64,000 bases of DNA. It comes from Nocardioides marmoribigeumensis. GTDB taxonomy: Bacteria; Actinomycetota; Actinomycetes; Propionibacteriales; Nocardioidaceae. Made by a program: the position numbers and the translations under genes. The stretch spans positions 1,798,001-1,862,000 of the forward strand of contig NZ_JAVDYG010000001.1 in assembly GCF_031458325.1 (NCBI RefSeq). Reading direction: 5' to 3'. Under the pieces are notes generated by a model, which was not told where the DNA came from, did no database searches, and saw nothing but the letters and a program-made list of their open reading frames with translations. This document shows positions 1 to 7,899 of the stretch, one piece after another (position 1 is the first letter of the stretch; each line of letters opens with the position of its first letter).

Positions 1-342
1 ACAATCAAAGTTAAGGACGTGTCCCGTTTATCGGCAGACCCGCGGGGACCAAATCCTTCTAGTCCCAAATGACTATGAGCAAGGTCCCGAACCGCCGACT
101 ACGGTCCTGAAGCAGGCTACCGCCCCGTCACGAAATGACATTCATGTTCTTTCTGTGACTGGTGAGACATCCGAATCGGGACCGTCCCTAGTCATTCCGA
201 ACTAGTCGGTCATCGTCCCGCCCGAAATCACAGCGTTGTAGTTTCTCCACAACATCGGGCCGATTTCCGGGCCCCAGGGGCGGGGTTCTCCCCAGGCCGA
301 GCGGTGCCTGTGGAGACTGACCCGTGACGTACCCTTCCCCGT
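1..342. other. Intergenic region upstream of ponA2
   Basis: No coding sequence is supported here. Base composition is visibly less GC-rich than the genes that follow, as expected for a regulatory region. The pentamer GGGAC or its complement GTCCC occurs seven times (21, 45, 62, 84, 178, 184 and 215), including the dyad GGGACCGTCCC at 178-188. In mycobacteria the ponA2 gene is divergent from a whiB4-type regulator; a divergent neighbour beyond the left edge would fit, but this is inference. Confidence 0.6.
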
Positions 343-2739
343 ATGGCGAGACGCAATCCGCACCGCGACCTGACCGCTGGAGGCGTCGTCTCCCACCTGG
401 GCGTGATGCTCGCCGTGTCGGCTCTCGTGGGCCTGCTGGTGGCCGGCATCGCCATCCCCTTCGCCGCCCTCGCCGGGGTCGGGGCCCGCACCACCGCCGA
501 CAGCCTCAAGAACCTGCCGGCCGACCTCGAGACCGCCCCGCTGGCCCAGCGAACCAAGATCCTCGACGTCCACGGCAAGCGCCTGGCCACCTGGTACGAC
601 CAGAACCGCGTCAACGTGCGGCTCGACGACGTCGCGCTCATCATGCGCAAGGCGATCGTGTCGATCGAGGACTACCGCTTCTACGAGCACGGCGCCCTGG
701 ACATCAAGGGCACGCTCCGCGCGTTCATCACCAACCAGGCCAGCTCCGGCGTGGTGCAGGGCGGCTCGTCGATCACCCAGCAGATGGTCAAGCAGACGCT
801 GATCAACCAGGCCGGCAACAACAAGAAGAAGATCGCCGCCGCCCAGGCCGACACCTACGAGCGCAAGTGGAACGAGCTGCGCTACGCCATCGCCTTCGAG
901 CGCAAGCACTCCAAGGACTGGATCCTCGAGCGCTACCTCAACGTCGCCTACTTCGGCGACGGCGCCTACGGCATCGAGGCGGCCGCCCGGCACTACTTCT
1001 CCGTGCCCGCCAAGAAGCTCACCCTGCGCCAGGCCGCCCTGCTGGCCGGGCTGGTGAAGAACCCCACGAAGTACGACCCCACCGACAACCCCGGCGAGGC
1101 CCGCGCCCGGCGCAACGTCGTGCTGGAGCGCATGCGCGAGCTCGGCGTCATCACCGACCAGCGCGCCGCCCAGATGAGCCGCGCCGGCCTGGGGCTCAGG
1201 ACGACGCCGTCGCGCAACGGGTGCGTCGACGTCACCGGCGAGTTCTTCTGCGACTACCTGCGCGAGTACCTCCTCGCCGACCCCCAGCTGGGCCGCACGG
1301 TCAAGGACCGCCGCCGCCTGCTCTTCGCCGGCGGCCTCACCATCAAGACCACCCTCGACCCGGCCATGCAGAAGGCCGCCGACACGGCCGTGCGCGACCA
1401 CGTCAACCCGACCGACCAGGCCATCGGCGGCCTGGCGATGGTCGAGCCCGGCACCGGCGAGGTCCGCGCGCTCGCCCAGTCGCGGCCGATGGGTGCCGAC
1501 CGCGCCAAGGGCCAGACCTACCTCAACTACGTCGTCCCGCGGGAGTACGGCGACTCCGGCGGCTTCCCCGCCGGCTCGACGTTCAAGGCGTTCGTGCTCG
1601 CCGCGGCGATCAAGCAGGGCATCCCGCTGAGCACCCGCATCAACGCCCCGCAGGAGGTGTTCCTGCCCAACAGCTCCTTCGAGACCTGCGACGGCCCGCT
1701 GCGCAGCACCGACACCTGGTCACCGCAGAACTCCACCGGCACGGGCACCTACGACCTCTACTCCGGCACGCGCGACTCGGTGAACACCTTCTTCGCCCAG
1801 CTCGAGCAGCGCACCGGCCTGTGCGACCCGGTCACGATCGCCAAGGACATGGGCATCCAGGTCCCCGACAACGACATCGTCCCGCCGTTCACCCTCGGCG
1901 TGACCAACACCAACCCGCTGACGATGGCGGGCGCCTACGCCACGTTCGCCGCCCGCGGCCAGTTCTGCGAGCCGCGGCCGGTCGACCAGATCCTCGACGC
2001 CGACGGCAAGGTCCTGGCCGACTACGCCCCGCGCTGCTCGCAGGTGCTGCCGACCGCGGTCGCCGACGCGGTCAACGACGTCCTGCGCGGCGTGCAGGAG
2101 CCCGGCGGCTTCGGCTACCAGAACGGCCTGGCGCTCAACCAGCCGTCGGCGGGCAAGACCGGCACGATCAACGACAACAAGGCGGTGTGGTTCCTCGGCT
2201 ACACGCCCAACCTCGCCGCGGCCGCGATGATCGCCGGCGCCAACAGCCTGGGCCACCCGATCACGCTCAACGGGCAGTACGTCGGCGGGCAGTACATCGC
2301 CCGCGCCTTCGGCTCCACCCAGGCCGGCCCGATCTGGGGCCAGGCGATGCACGCCATCGAGGGCATGCTGCCCGACGTGAACTTCGTGCGGCCCGACCCG
2401 ACCGCCATCACCGGCCAGATCGTCGACGTGCCCGACGTGACGGGCAGCCTCGCCGCCGACGCGGCCGACGAGCTGCGCAACGCCGGCTTCGTGCCCAACG
2501 TGGGCCGCTACGTCGACTCCCGGCTGCCCAAGGGCCAGGTGGCCTACACCAGCCCGGTCGCCGGGGCGCGCGTCGGCACGGGCACGCTGGTCACGATGTT
2601 CATCTCCGACGGGACGCCCAAGAAGAGCGGGTCCTCGGGCGGCGGGTCGTCGGCGACCGGCACGAGCAGCACGCCCACGACAGGGCCGGGCAACAACGGC
2701 AACGGCAAGGGCAACGGCAACGGGCGCGGGGGCCGCTAG
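343..2739 (+). CDS. ponA2: Bifunctional class A penicillin-binding protein with PASTA domain (PonA2-like)
   Basis: This membrane enzyme polymerises lipid II (GT51 glycosyltransferase) and cross-links peptidoglycan (transpeptidase) outside the membrane. The 798-residue product has one N-terminal membrane segment (about 15-42). GT51 motifs are EDYRFYEHG (109-117) and GGSSITQQMVK. The transpeptidase motifs are STFK (S412), SVN (about 479) and KTG (about 605). One PASTA domain lies near 690-765, followed by a Ser/Gly/Asn-rich tail. The ATG at 343 precedes the membrane helix directly. The order ponA2 then metallophosphoesterase matches Mycobacterium tuberculosis Rv3682-Rv3683. The stop shares CTAG with the convergent yqeY stop. 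Confidence 0.95.
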   Translation: MARRNPHRDLTAGGVVSHLGVMLAVSALVGLLVAGIAIPFAALAGVGARTTADSLKNLPADLETAPLAQRTKILDVHGKRLATWYDQNRVNVRLDDVALIMRKAIVSIEDYRFYEHGALDIKGTLRAFITNQASSGVVQGGSSITQQMVKQTLINQAGNNKKKIAAAQADTYERKWNELRYAIAFERKHSKDWILERYLNVAYFGDGAYGIEAAARHYFSVPAKKLTLRQAALLAGLVKNPTKYDPTDNPGEARARRNVVLERMRELGVITDQRAAQMSRAGLGLRTTPSRNGCVDVTGEFFCDYLREYLLADPQLGRTVKDRRRLLFAGGLTIKTTLDPAMQKAADTAVRDHVNPTDQAIGGLAMVEPGTGEVRALAQSRPMGADRAKGQTYLNYVVPREYGDSGGFPAGSTFKAFVLAAAIKQGIPLSTRINAPQEVFLPNSSFETCDGPLRSTDTWSPQNSTGTGTYDLYSGTRDSVNTFFAQLEQRTGLCDPVTIAKDMGIQVPDNDIVPPFTLGVTNTNPLTMAGAYATFAARGQFCEPRPVDQILDADGKVLADYAPRCSQVLPTAVADAVNDVLRGVQEPGGFGYQNGLALNQPSAGKTGTINDNKAVWFLGYTPNLAAAAMIAGANSLGHPITLNGQYVGGQYIARAFGSTQAGPIWGQAMHAIEGMLPDVNFVRPDPTAITGQIVDVPDVTGSLAADAADELRNAGFVPNVGRYVDSRLPKGQVAYTSPVAGARVGTGTLVTMFISDGTPKKSGSSGGGSSATGTSSTPTTGPGNNGNGKGNGNGRGGR

Positions 2740-3194
2740 CCGAGCTGGCGGCGCACCTCCGCGGCGACGGCGCCCCCGTCGGCGCGCCCGCGCGTCTGGG
2801 GCGTGACCACGCCCATCACCTTGCCCATCGCCCGCATGCCGTCGGCGGCCGCGCCGGTCTGCTCGATCGCCTGGCGGACCAGCTCGGCGATCGCCGCCTC
2901 GTCGAGCGGCTCGGGGAGGTACTCCGCGATGACCGCGGCCTCGGCCTTCTCCTTGGCCGCCGACTCCTCGCGACCGGCGTCGGCGAACGCGGTGGCCGCC
3001 TCGCGGCGCTTCTTGGCCTCGGCGGTCAGGACCCCGGTGACGTCGTCGTCGGTGAGCTCGCGGGCCTGCTTGCCGGCCACCCCGGCGTTGGTGATCGCGG
3101 CGAGGACCATCCGCAGCGTGGAGGACCGCAGCTCGTCGCGGGCCTTCATCGCGGTGGTGAGGTCCTGGCGCAGTCGGTCCTTCAGCTCGCTCAT
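2736..3194 (-). CDS. GatB/YqeY domain protein
   Basis: A 152-residue protein of the YqeY family, which resembles the tail domain of the GatB subunit of Asp/Glu-tRNA amidotransferase. A role in tRNA-dependent amidation is suspected for the family but unproven. The whole length matches the family: start MSELKDRLRQDLTTAMKARD, a conserved YLPEPLDEAAIAELV segment, and a GMRAMGKVMG motif near the C-terminus. It is convergent with ponA2, overlapping by four bases at CTAG. It is divergent from the phosphoesterase gene, with 26 bp between the start codons, so the two probably share a promoter region. Confidence 0.9.
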   Translation of the reverse strand: MSELKDRLRQDLTTAMKARDELRSSTLRMVLAAITNAGVAGKQARELTDDDVTGVLTAEAKKRREAATAFADAGREESAAKEKAEAAVIAEYLPEPLDEAAIAELVRQAIEQTGAAADGMRAMGKVMGVVTPQTRGRADGGAVAAEVRRQLG

Positions 3195-3220
3195 GCGCCC
3201 CAGTGTGACAGCCTGGCCGC

Positions 3221-4156
3221 GTGCCGATCGACGAGGTTTCCCCCGCTGACCAGGCTGTCACCGCCGCCCGCCGGGGCCTCGGCGCGGTCGGCACGGTCGC
3301 CGCGCTGGGGGCCGCCGGGCTCGGCTACGCGTGGTGGGAGGCCCGCTGGTTCACGCTGCGCCACGTCGACCTGCCGGTCCTGCCGGCCGGCGCGCCCGAC
3401 CTGCGCGTCCTCCACCTCACCGACGTCCACCTCGCGCCCTACCAGGGCCGCAAACGGGCCTGGCTGTCCTCCCTCGCCGCCCTCGAGCCCAACCTGGTGG
3501 TGGACACCGGCGACAACCTGGCGCACCGCGACGCCGTCGGCCCTCTGGTCGAGGAGCTGGGGGCGCTGCTCGACGTGCCGGGCGTCTTCGTCCTGGGGTC
3601 CAACGACTACTTCGAGCCGACGCTGCGCAACCCCGTGCGCTACCTGCTGCCCGACGACGGCAAGCGGCACACCGACATCGCCCAGCTCCCCTGGCGCGAC
3701 CTCAAGCACCGCCTGACCGACCGGGGCTGGCTCGACCTGACCAACACCCGCGACTCCCTCGAGGTCCGCGGCGTCCGCATCGCCTTCGCCGGGGTCGACG
3801 ACCCCCACCTCGGCTACGACGACCTGGGCGCGGTCGCGGGGCCCGCCGACCCCGGGGCCGACCTGCGGCTGGGGGTCGCCCACGCGCCGTACCTCCGGGT
3901 GCTCGACCAGTACGCCGCCGACGGCTACGACGCGATCCTGGCCGGCCACACCCACGGCGGGCAGCTCTGCCTGCCGTTCAACCGGGCGCTGGTCACCAAC
4001 TGCGACCTGGACCGGGCGCGTGCCAGCGGACTGAGCCGTCACGGCCGCACCTGGTTGCACGTCTCGGCGGGGGCCGGCACCTCGCCGTACGCCGTCGCGC
4101 GCTTCTGCTGCCGGCCCTCGGCCACCCTGCTGCGGCTGGTCCCCCGCGATCGCTGA
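3221..4156 (+). CDS. Metallophosphoesterase (calcineurin-like)
   Basis: A 311-residue binuclear-metal phosphoesterase of the YkuE/Rv3683 type. Visible metal ligands are the DVH motif (HLTDVHLAP, about 66-74), GDN (DTGDNLAHRD), the GNHD-equivalent GSNDYF, and GHTHGG near residue 245. A hydrophobic N-terminal stretch (GTVAALGAAGLGYAWW) could be a membrane anchor. The substrate is not predictable; related enzymes act on phospholipids or nucleotides. The GTG start at 3221 is the first in frame after the divergent yqeY start. Adjacency to ponA2 is conserved with mycobacteria and suggests an envelope role. Confidence 0.88.
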   Translation: MPIDEVSPADQAVTAARRGLGAVGTVAALGAAGLGYAWWEARWFTLRHVDLPVLPAGAPDLRVLHLTDVHLAPYQGRKRAWLSSLAALEPNLVVDTGDNLAHRDAVGPLVEELGALLDVPGVFVLGSNDYFEPTLRNPVRYLLPDDGKRHTDIAQLPWRDLKHRLTDRGWLDLTNTRDSLEVRGVRIAFAGVDDPHLGYDDLGAVAGPADPGADLRLGVAHAPYLRVLDQYAADGYDAILAGHTHGGQLCLPFNRALVTNCDLDRARASGLSRHGRTWLHVSAGAGTSPYAVARFCCRPSATLLRLVPRDR

Positions 4157-4225
4157 CGGTGGTCGCGGCGGCCGGGGCCCGATTTCGGGGCCGCCGCCGT
4201 GCTCGGCTAGACTCGCGGCGCTCCA

Positions 4226-4299
4226 CGGGCTGTGGCGCAGTTTGGTAGCGCGCCTCGTTCGGGACGAGGAGGCCGCAGGTTCAAATCCTGTCAGCCCGA
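4226..4299 (+). tRNA. tRNA-Pro(CGG)
   Basis: A 74-nt cloverleaf. The acceptor arm CGGGCTG pairs with CAGCCCG and the discriminator is A. The anticodon stem is CCTCG/CGAGG with loop TTCGGGA, so the anticodon CGG is at 4260-4262. The T-arm loop is TTCAAAT. CCA is not encoded. A terminator hairpin with a T-run follows at 4325-4363. Confidence 0.95.
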
Positions 4300-4324
4300 C
4301 TCTCCGATGTTCCCGACATCACCG

Positions 4325-4363
4325 CCGGCCTGGACCCACAAGGTCCGGGCCGGACGCCTTTTT
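4325..4363 (+). terminator. Intrinsic terminator after tRNA-Pro
   Basis: A 12-bp stem: CCGGCC-T-GGACC at 4325-4336 pairs with GGTCC-G-GGCCGG at 4342-4353 around loop CACAA. A run of five T follows at 4359-4363. It sits 26 nt past the tRNA. Confidence 0.8.
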
Positions 4364-4548
4364 CCGCGCTCCGCGGCGGATGGTCGGACCTGTTGCCGAA
4401 AGGTCCGTGACGTGTCCTCAACTGTGGCCGTCGTGTGTGGTCGGCGTTACCAACCCGTGGATCTCGGCTCCGTAGCGTTCTGGTCATCGAAACAAGCACC
4501 ACCACCCCCCCAGCAGCAGACGAGCTGCACGACTCAGGAGCACGAACG

Positions 4549-5073
4549 ATGGCCCGCAAGATCCTCATCCCCCTCACCACCGTCCTCGCCGCCGGCGCGA
4601 TCGCCGTCGGATCGGGCGCGAGCTTCACCTCGACCTCCGGAAACACCATCAGCGCGGTCACCTCGGGCACCCTGACGCACGCGAACAGCAAGGACGGCCA
4701 GGCGATCTTCACCCTGACCAACATGAAGCCGGGCGACACGCTCAACGGCACCCTGACCCTGACCAACACCGGCACGCTGGCAGCCGACTTCGGACTCACC
4801 GAGGTCTCCTCGACCAACAACTTCACGGGCAGCAACCTCACCCTGGACATCGTGGACACCACCGCCAACGCCACCGTCTACTCGGGCACCTTCGGGGGCC
4901 TCGCCGACGGCACCAGGAACCCCCTGGGCACCTGGGCGGCCGGCGCCACGCACAACTTCCGCTTCACCGTGAAGCTCGCGCAGGACACCCTCAACGTCGA
5001 CCAGAACAAGACGGCCAACGCCGTCTACGCCTGGGACTCGGTCCAGACCGCCGGCACGACCTACAACCAGTGA
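4549..5073 (+). CDS. TasA/CalY-like exported protein, probable SipW substrate
   Basis: A 174-residue exported beta-rich protein. The N-terminus (MARKILIPLTTVLAAGAIAVG) is a signal peptide. It is followed by SGASFTSTSGNTISAVTSGT, the S-x-A-x-F-x-S-x-x-x-N-T-x-x-A layout typical of SipW-dependent substrates such as TasA and camelysin (CalY). The mature part has the family's LTNMKPGDTLNGTLTLTNTGTL stretch. TasA proteins form extracellular fibres in Bacillus biofilms; a fibre or surface-layer role here is inference. The ATG at 4549 has AGGAG at 4536-4540. Its likely processing enzyme is encoded 209 bp downstream. Confidence 0.8.
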   Translation: MARKILIPLTTVLAAGAIAVGSGASFTSTSGNTISAVTSGTLTHANSKDGQAIFTLTNMKPGDTLNGTLTLTNTGTLAADFGLTEVSSTNNFTGSNLTLDIVDTTANATVYSGTFGGLADGTRNPLGTWAAGATHNFRFTVKLAQDTLNVDQNKTANAVYAWDSVQTAGTTYNQ

Positions 5074-5076
5074 GCT

Positions 5077-5119
5077 GAGGCGGGGTGGGGCCACCCGGGA
5101 AGGTCCCCTACCCCGCCTC
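5077..5119 (+). terminator. Strong hairpin after the TasA-like gene
   Basis: GAGGCGGGGT (5077-5086) pairs perfectly with ACCCCGCCTC (5110-5119), and the stem can extend inward by about four more pairs. It begins four bases past the stop codon. There is no T-run. It could be a factor-assisted terminator, an attenuator before the peptidase gene, or an mRNA-stabilising 3' end. Confidence 0.6.
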
Positions 5120-5155
5120 GATCCGACGGACCCGCGGGAGGACGGGCCCGTCGAG

Positions 5156-5235
5156 GAGTGACGCCGCTGGGAGGGATGTCACTCCGCACCACCCCCTCGC
5201 CGGAGGGGCGCCCTTGCGGGGAGGGCGCCCCTCCG
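5156..5235 (+). other. Two further hairpins ahead of the signal peptidase gene
   Basis: GAGTGAC (5156-5162) pairs with GTCACTC (5178-5184). CGGAGGGGCGCCC (5201-5213) pairs perfectly over 13 bp with GGGCGCCCCTCCG (5223-5235), leaving a 9-nt loop. The second stem ends 48 nt before the peptidase start codon, so it could limit read-through or translation of that gene. Confidence 0.5.
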
Positions 5236-5282
5236 GGGGCGGTCACCGACACCTCCACCAGTCCAACCACCAGGAGCACGCG

Positions 5283-5903
5283 ATGAGAGCTGAGCAGAAG
5301 CCCCGCCCGACCGGCGTACGCCGGGTCGCCCGCTGGGGCGGCAACCTCGCCATCCTCCTGGTCATCGCGGCCTGCGCCACGTGGATCCTGCCGAGCGCGT
5401 TCGGCTACAGCCGCTACGTCATCACCGGCGGCTCGATGACCGGCACCTACGACAAGGGCTCGGTCGTCTTCGAGAAGCCGGTGGCCGTCGGCGACCTGCA
5501 GGTCGGCGACGTCATCACCTACATGCCCCCGCCGGACTCGGGGGTCCCGCACCTGGTCACCCACCGCATCCTGCGGATGGAGCCGGCCGACGGCGGAGGT
5601 GTCCTGTTCACCACCCAGGGCGACGCCAACCCCGACCCCGACCCGTGGCACTTCAAGCTGGTGGACACCTCGCAGCCCGTGGTGCAGTTCGGCGTCCCGC
5701 AGGCCGGTTGGGTCTTCATCGCCCTGGCCGATCGCGACCTCCGCATGGTCGTGATCGGCGGTCCGGCCGCCCTTGTCGCTCTGCTGGCGCTCGCCGAGCT
5801 GGTCGGCGCGCTGCGCGAGCGGAGGAAGGGCACCACACCCCGAGGTGTCCCCGCGACCGTCCCCTCGCAGAGAACCCCTGCGCCGGACACCGTCCCCGTC
5901 TGA
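5283..5903 (+). CDS. SipW-type signal peptidase I (Ser-His, archaeal/ER type)
   Basis: A 206-residue membrane peptidase that removes signal peptides outside the membrane. It belongs to the archaeal/ER branch rather than the Lep branch. The nucleophile motif is GGSMTGTYDKG (Ser51), and the second catalytic residue is His in LVTHRI (His94) where Lep enzymes have Lys. An N-terminal helix (about 18-42) and a C-terminal helix (about 150-172) anchor it. The ATG at 5283 (MRAEQKPR) begins just before the first helix. In Bacilli, SipW enzymes process TasA-type substrates; the flanking genes encode two proteins with matching N-termini. Confidence 0.88.
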   Translation: MRAEQKPRPTGVRRVARWGGNLAILLVIAACATWILPSAFGYSRYVITGGSMTGTYDKGSVVFEKPVAVGDLQVGDVITYMPPPDSGVPHLVTHRILRMEPADGGGVLFTTQGDANPDPDPWHFKLVDTSQPVVQFGVPQAGWVFIALADRDLRMVVIGGPAALVALLALAELVGALRERRKGTTPRGVPATVPSQRTPAPDTVPV

Positions 5904-5919
5904 CCGGCCCACTGTTCCC

Positions 5920-5955
5920 CCGCCCCCGTGCTGCTCCCCCCGCGCACGGGGGCGG
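5920..5955 (+). terminator. GC-rich hairpin after the signal peptidase gene
   Basis: CCGCCCCCGTGC (5920-5931) pairs perfectly with GCACGGGGGCGG (5944-5955) over 12 bp, loop 12 nt. It lies 17 nt past the peptidase stop and 129 nt before the Ig-like gene. There is no T-run, so it may be only a partial terminator. Confidence 0.55.
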
Positions 5956-6084
5956 TGGCCGTCTCCGGCGCGACGCCGAAGCTGTTGCCCAGCCGTGGGT
6001 CTGGACCCTCTCGTTGTTGCCAGCCTGTGGGGCGCCACTTCCTACCGTTGAACCTGTCGCACCCGCCCCCTTGAAGGAGACCCC

Positions 6085-7899
6085 ATGTCCCGCCGGCTCA
6101 CCGTGGTCGCCCTGGCGCTCGTCGCCGGGCTCGCGGTGCTGGGCATGCCCACGCAGTCCGGCGCGACCTACGTGGCGCGCACGACCAACTCCGTCAGCAC
6201 CGTGGCCTCCGCGGCCGACTGGACCCCGCCGACCGTCGCACTGCGCAACCCGGGCTCCCCGGTCAAGGACACGGTCGTCCTGACCGCCGACGCCACCGAC
6301 GGCGAGTCCGGCGTCGCCTCCGTCGCGATCCAGGCTCTCGCTCCCGGTGGCTCGTCGTGGACCACGATCTGCACGGCCACCACCGCGCCGTACTCCTGCA
6401 GCTGGAGCACCAAGGCCGGCTCCGACGGCTCGTGGTCGCTGCGGGCGATCGCGACCGACCGGGCCGGCTACTCGACGACCTCCGCGGTGGTCGACACCAC
6501 GGTCGCCAACAACCTGCTCGTCCAGCTCGCCGACCCCGGCGACATCGTCAAGGGCGCAGTCACGCTGACCGCCAGCCTGTTCAACACCGGCACGGTGTCC
6601 TACGCGGTCAAGGTCGAGTACGCCCCGACCGGCACCACCACCTGGAAGACGCTGTGCACGACGACCGCCACGGCGCCGTACACCTGCACCTGGACGACGA
6701 CCGCCAACGGCTACACCCAGGGCGCGTCCTACGACCTGCGCGCCGTGGCCACCGCCGGCTCGAGCAGCACCACCTCCGCGGTCGTCGTCGACGTGCTGGT
6801 CGACAACGTCGCCCCCACCACGACGATGACCGACCCGGGCAGCCCGCTGCGCGGCACCGTGACCCTGGCCGCGACCGCCACCGACGCCGAGTCTGGGGTG
6901 GCCCAGGTGGTCCTGCAGTGGCAGCGCAGCGGCACCAGCACCTGGACCACGGCCTGCACGCTCAGCCTGGAGCCCTTCTCCTGCCGCTTCGACACCACGG
7001 CACTGGCGGACGGCACCTACTCCTTCCGCTCCGTCGCGACCGACGTCGCCGGCAACACCAGCACCTCCCTGGTCACCAACCGGACCGTGGACAACACCGT
7101 GTCCGCGGTGGCGATGGAGGACCCGGGCGCCTTCCTGTCCGGCACGGTCGCGCTGACCGCGACCGCGAGCTCGACGGCCGGCGTCACCTCGGTCCGCATC
7201 GACCGCGCCCCCAGCGGCACCACCACCTGGACCACGGTCTGCACCGACACGACGTCGCCGTACTCCTGCGGCTGGGACACCACGACCGTCGCCGACGGGT
7301 TCTACGACTTCCGGGCGGTGCTGGTCGACGGCAAGGGCGTCACCACCACCTCGACCACCGTCTCGGCCCGCCGGGTCGACAACAGCCCGCTGCGGGGGTA
7401 CGACGTCCAGGCGGTGAGCGGCGGAGCCACCGCCGGGCGCCTCGACACCGGTGACACGATCCGGTTCACCTACACCGACCAGGTCAACCCGGCCTCGGTC
7501 ACCGCCGGCTGGAACGGCACCGCGGCACTCGCAGTGACCCTGCGCCTGCGCGACGGCGGCCTGGTCGGCCTGGGCGCCAAGGGCGACACGCTCGACGTCC
7601 TGCGCAGCGGCGCCTCGGTCAACCTCGGCTCGGTCAACTTGAACAACGACTACATCAAGGGGGGCAAGACCGCCCAGTTCAACGCCACCATGACGATGTC
7701 GACCGCCACGGTGAACGGCACGACCTCCTCGGTCGTCACGATCACCCTCGGTGCGCTCGCGAGCGGCGGCGGACTGCGCACCCCTGGGGGCACGGGAAAC
7801 ATGGTGTGGACCCCGTCCGCGAGCGTCACCGACCTGGGTGGACAGACATCGTCGGCCGCGCCCACCACCGAGCTCGGCACCGCCGACCGGGACTTCTGA
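6085..7899 (+). CDS. Exported Ig-like repeat protein, probable second SipW substrate
   Basis: A 604-residue exported protein of unknown function. The signal peptide (MSRRLTVVALALVAGLAVLG) is followed by SGATYVARTTNSVSTVASA, a SipW-substrate-like N-terminus. Four Ig-like repeats (about 48-130, 145-235, 240-330, 335-420) each carry a WxxxC then P(Y/F)xC pair, such as WTTICTATTAPYSC, which would form a disulfide per repeat. The last 170 residues are a separate beta-rich domain. No sorting signal or membrane anchor is seen, so it is probably secreted or wall-associated. The start has GAAGGAGA upstream. Its TGA overlaps the ATG of the response regulator gene. Confidence 0.75.
   Translation: MSRRLTVVALALVAGLAVLGMPTQSGATYVARTTNSVSTVASAADWTPPTVALRNPGSPVKDTVVLTADATDGESGVASVAIQALAPGGSSWTTICTATTAPYSCSWSTKAGSDGSWSLRAIATDRAGYSTTSAVVDTTVANNLLVQLADPGDIVKGAVTLTASLFNTGTVSYAVKVEYAPTGTTTWKTLCTTTATAPYTCTWTTTANGYTQGASYDLRAVATAGSSSTTSAVVVDVLVDNVAPTTTMTDPGSPLRGTVTLAATATDAESGVAQVVLQWQRSGTSTWTTACTLSLEPFSCRFDTTALADGTYSFRSVATDVAGNTSTSLVTNRTVDNTVSAVAMEDPGAFLSGTVALTATASSTAGVTSVRIDRAPSGTTTWTTVCTDTTSPYSCGWDTTTVADGFYDFRAVLVDGKGVTTTSTTVSARRVDNSPLRGYDVQAVSGGATAGRLDTGDTIRFTYTDQVNPASVTAGWNGTAALAVTLRLRDGGLVGLGAKGDTLDVLRSGASVNLGSVNLNNDYIKGGKTAQFNATMTMSTATVNGTTSSVVTITLGALASGGGLRTPGGTGNMVWTPSASVTDLGGQTSSAAPTTELGTADRDF

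Noticed and set aside
324-3716. A 1130-codon plus-strand frame overlapping ponA2
   Set aside because: It is a shadow of ponA2: Arg/Pro/Gly-rich, without domains, and it runs through yqeY and into the phosphoesterase gene. GC-rich DNA gives long open frames in wrong frames.
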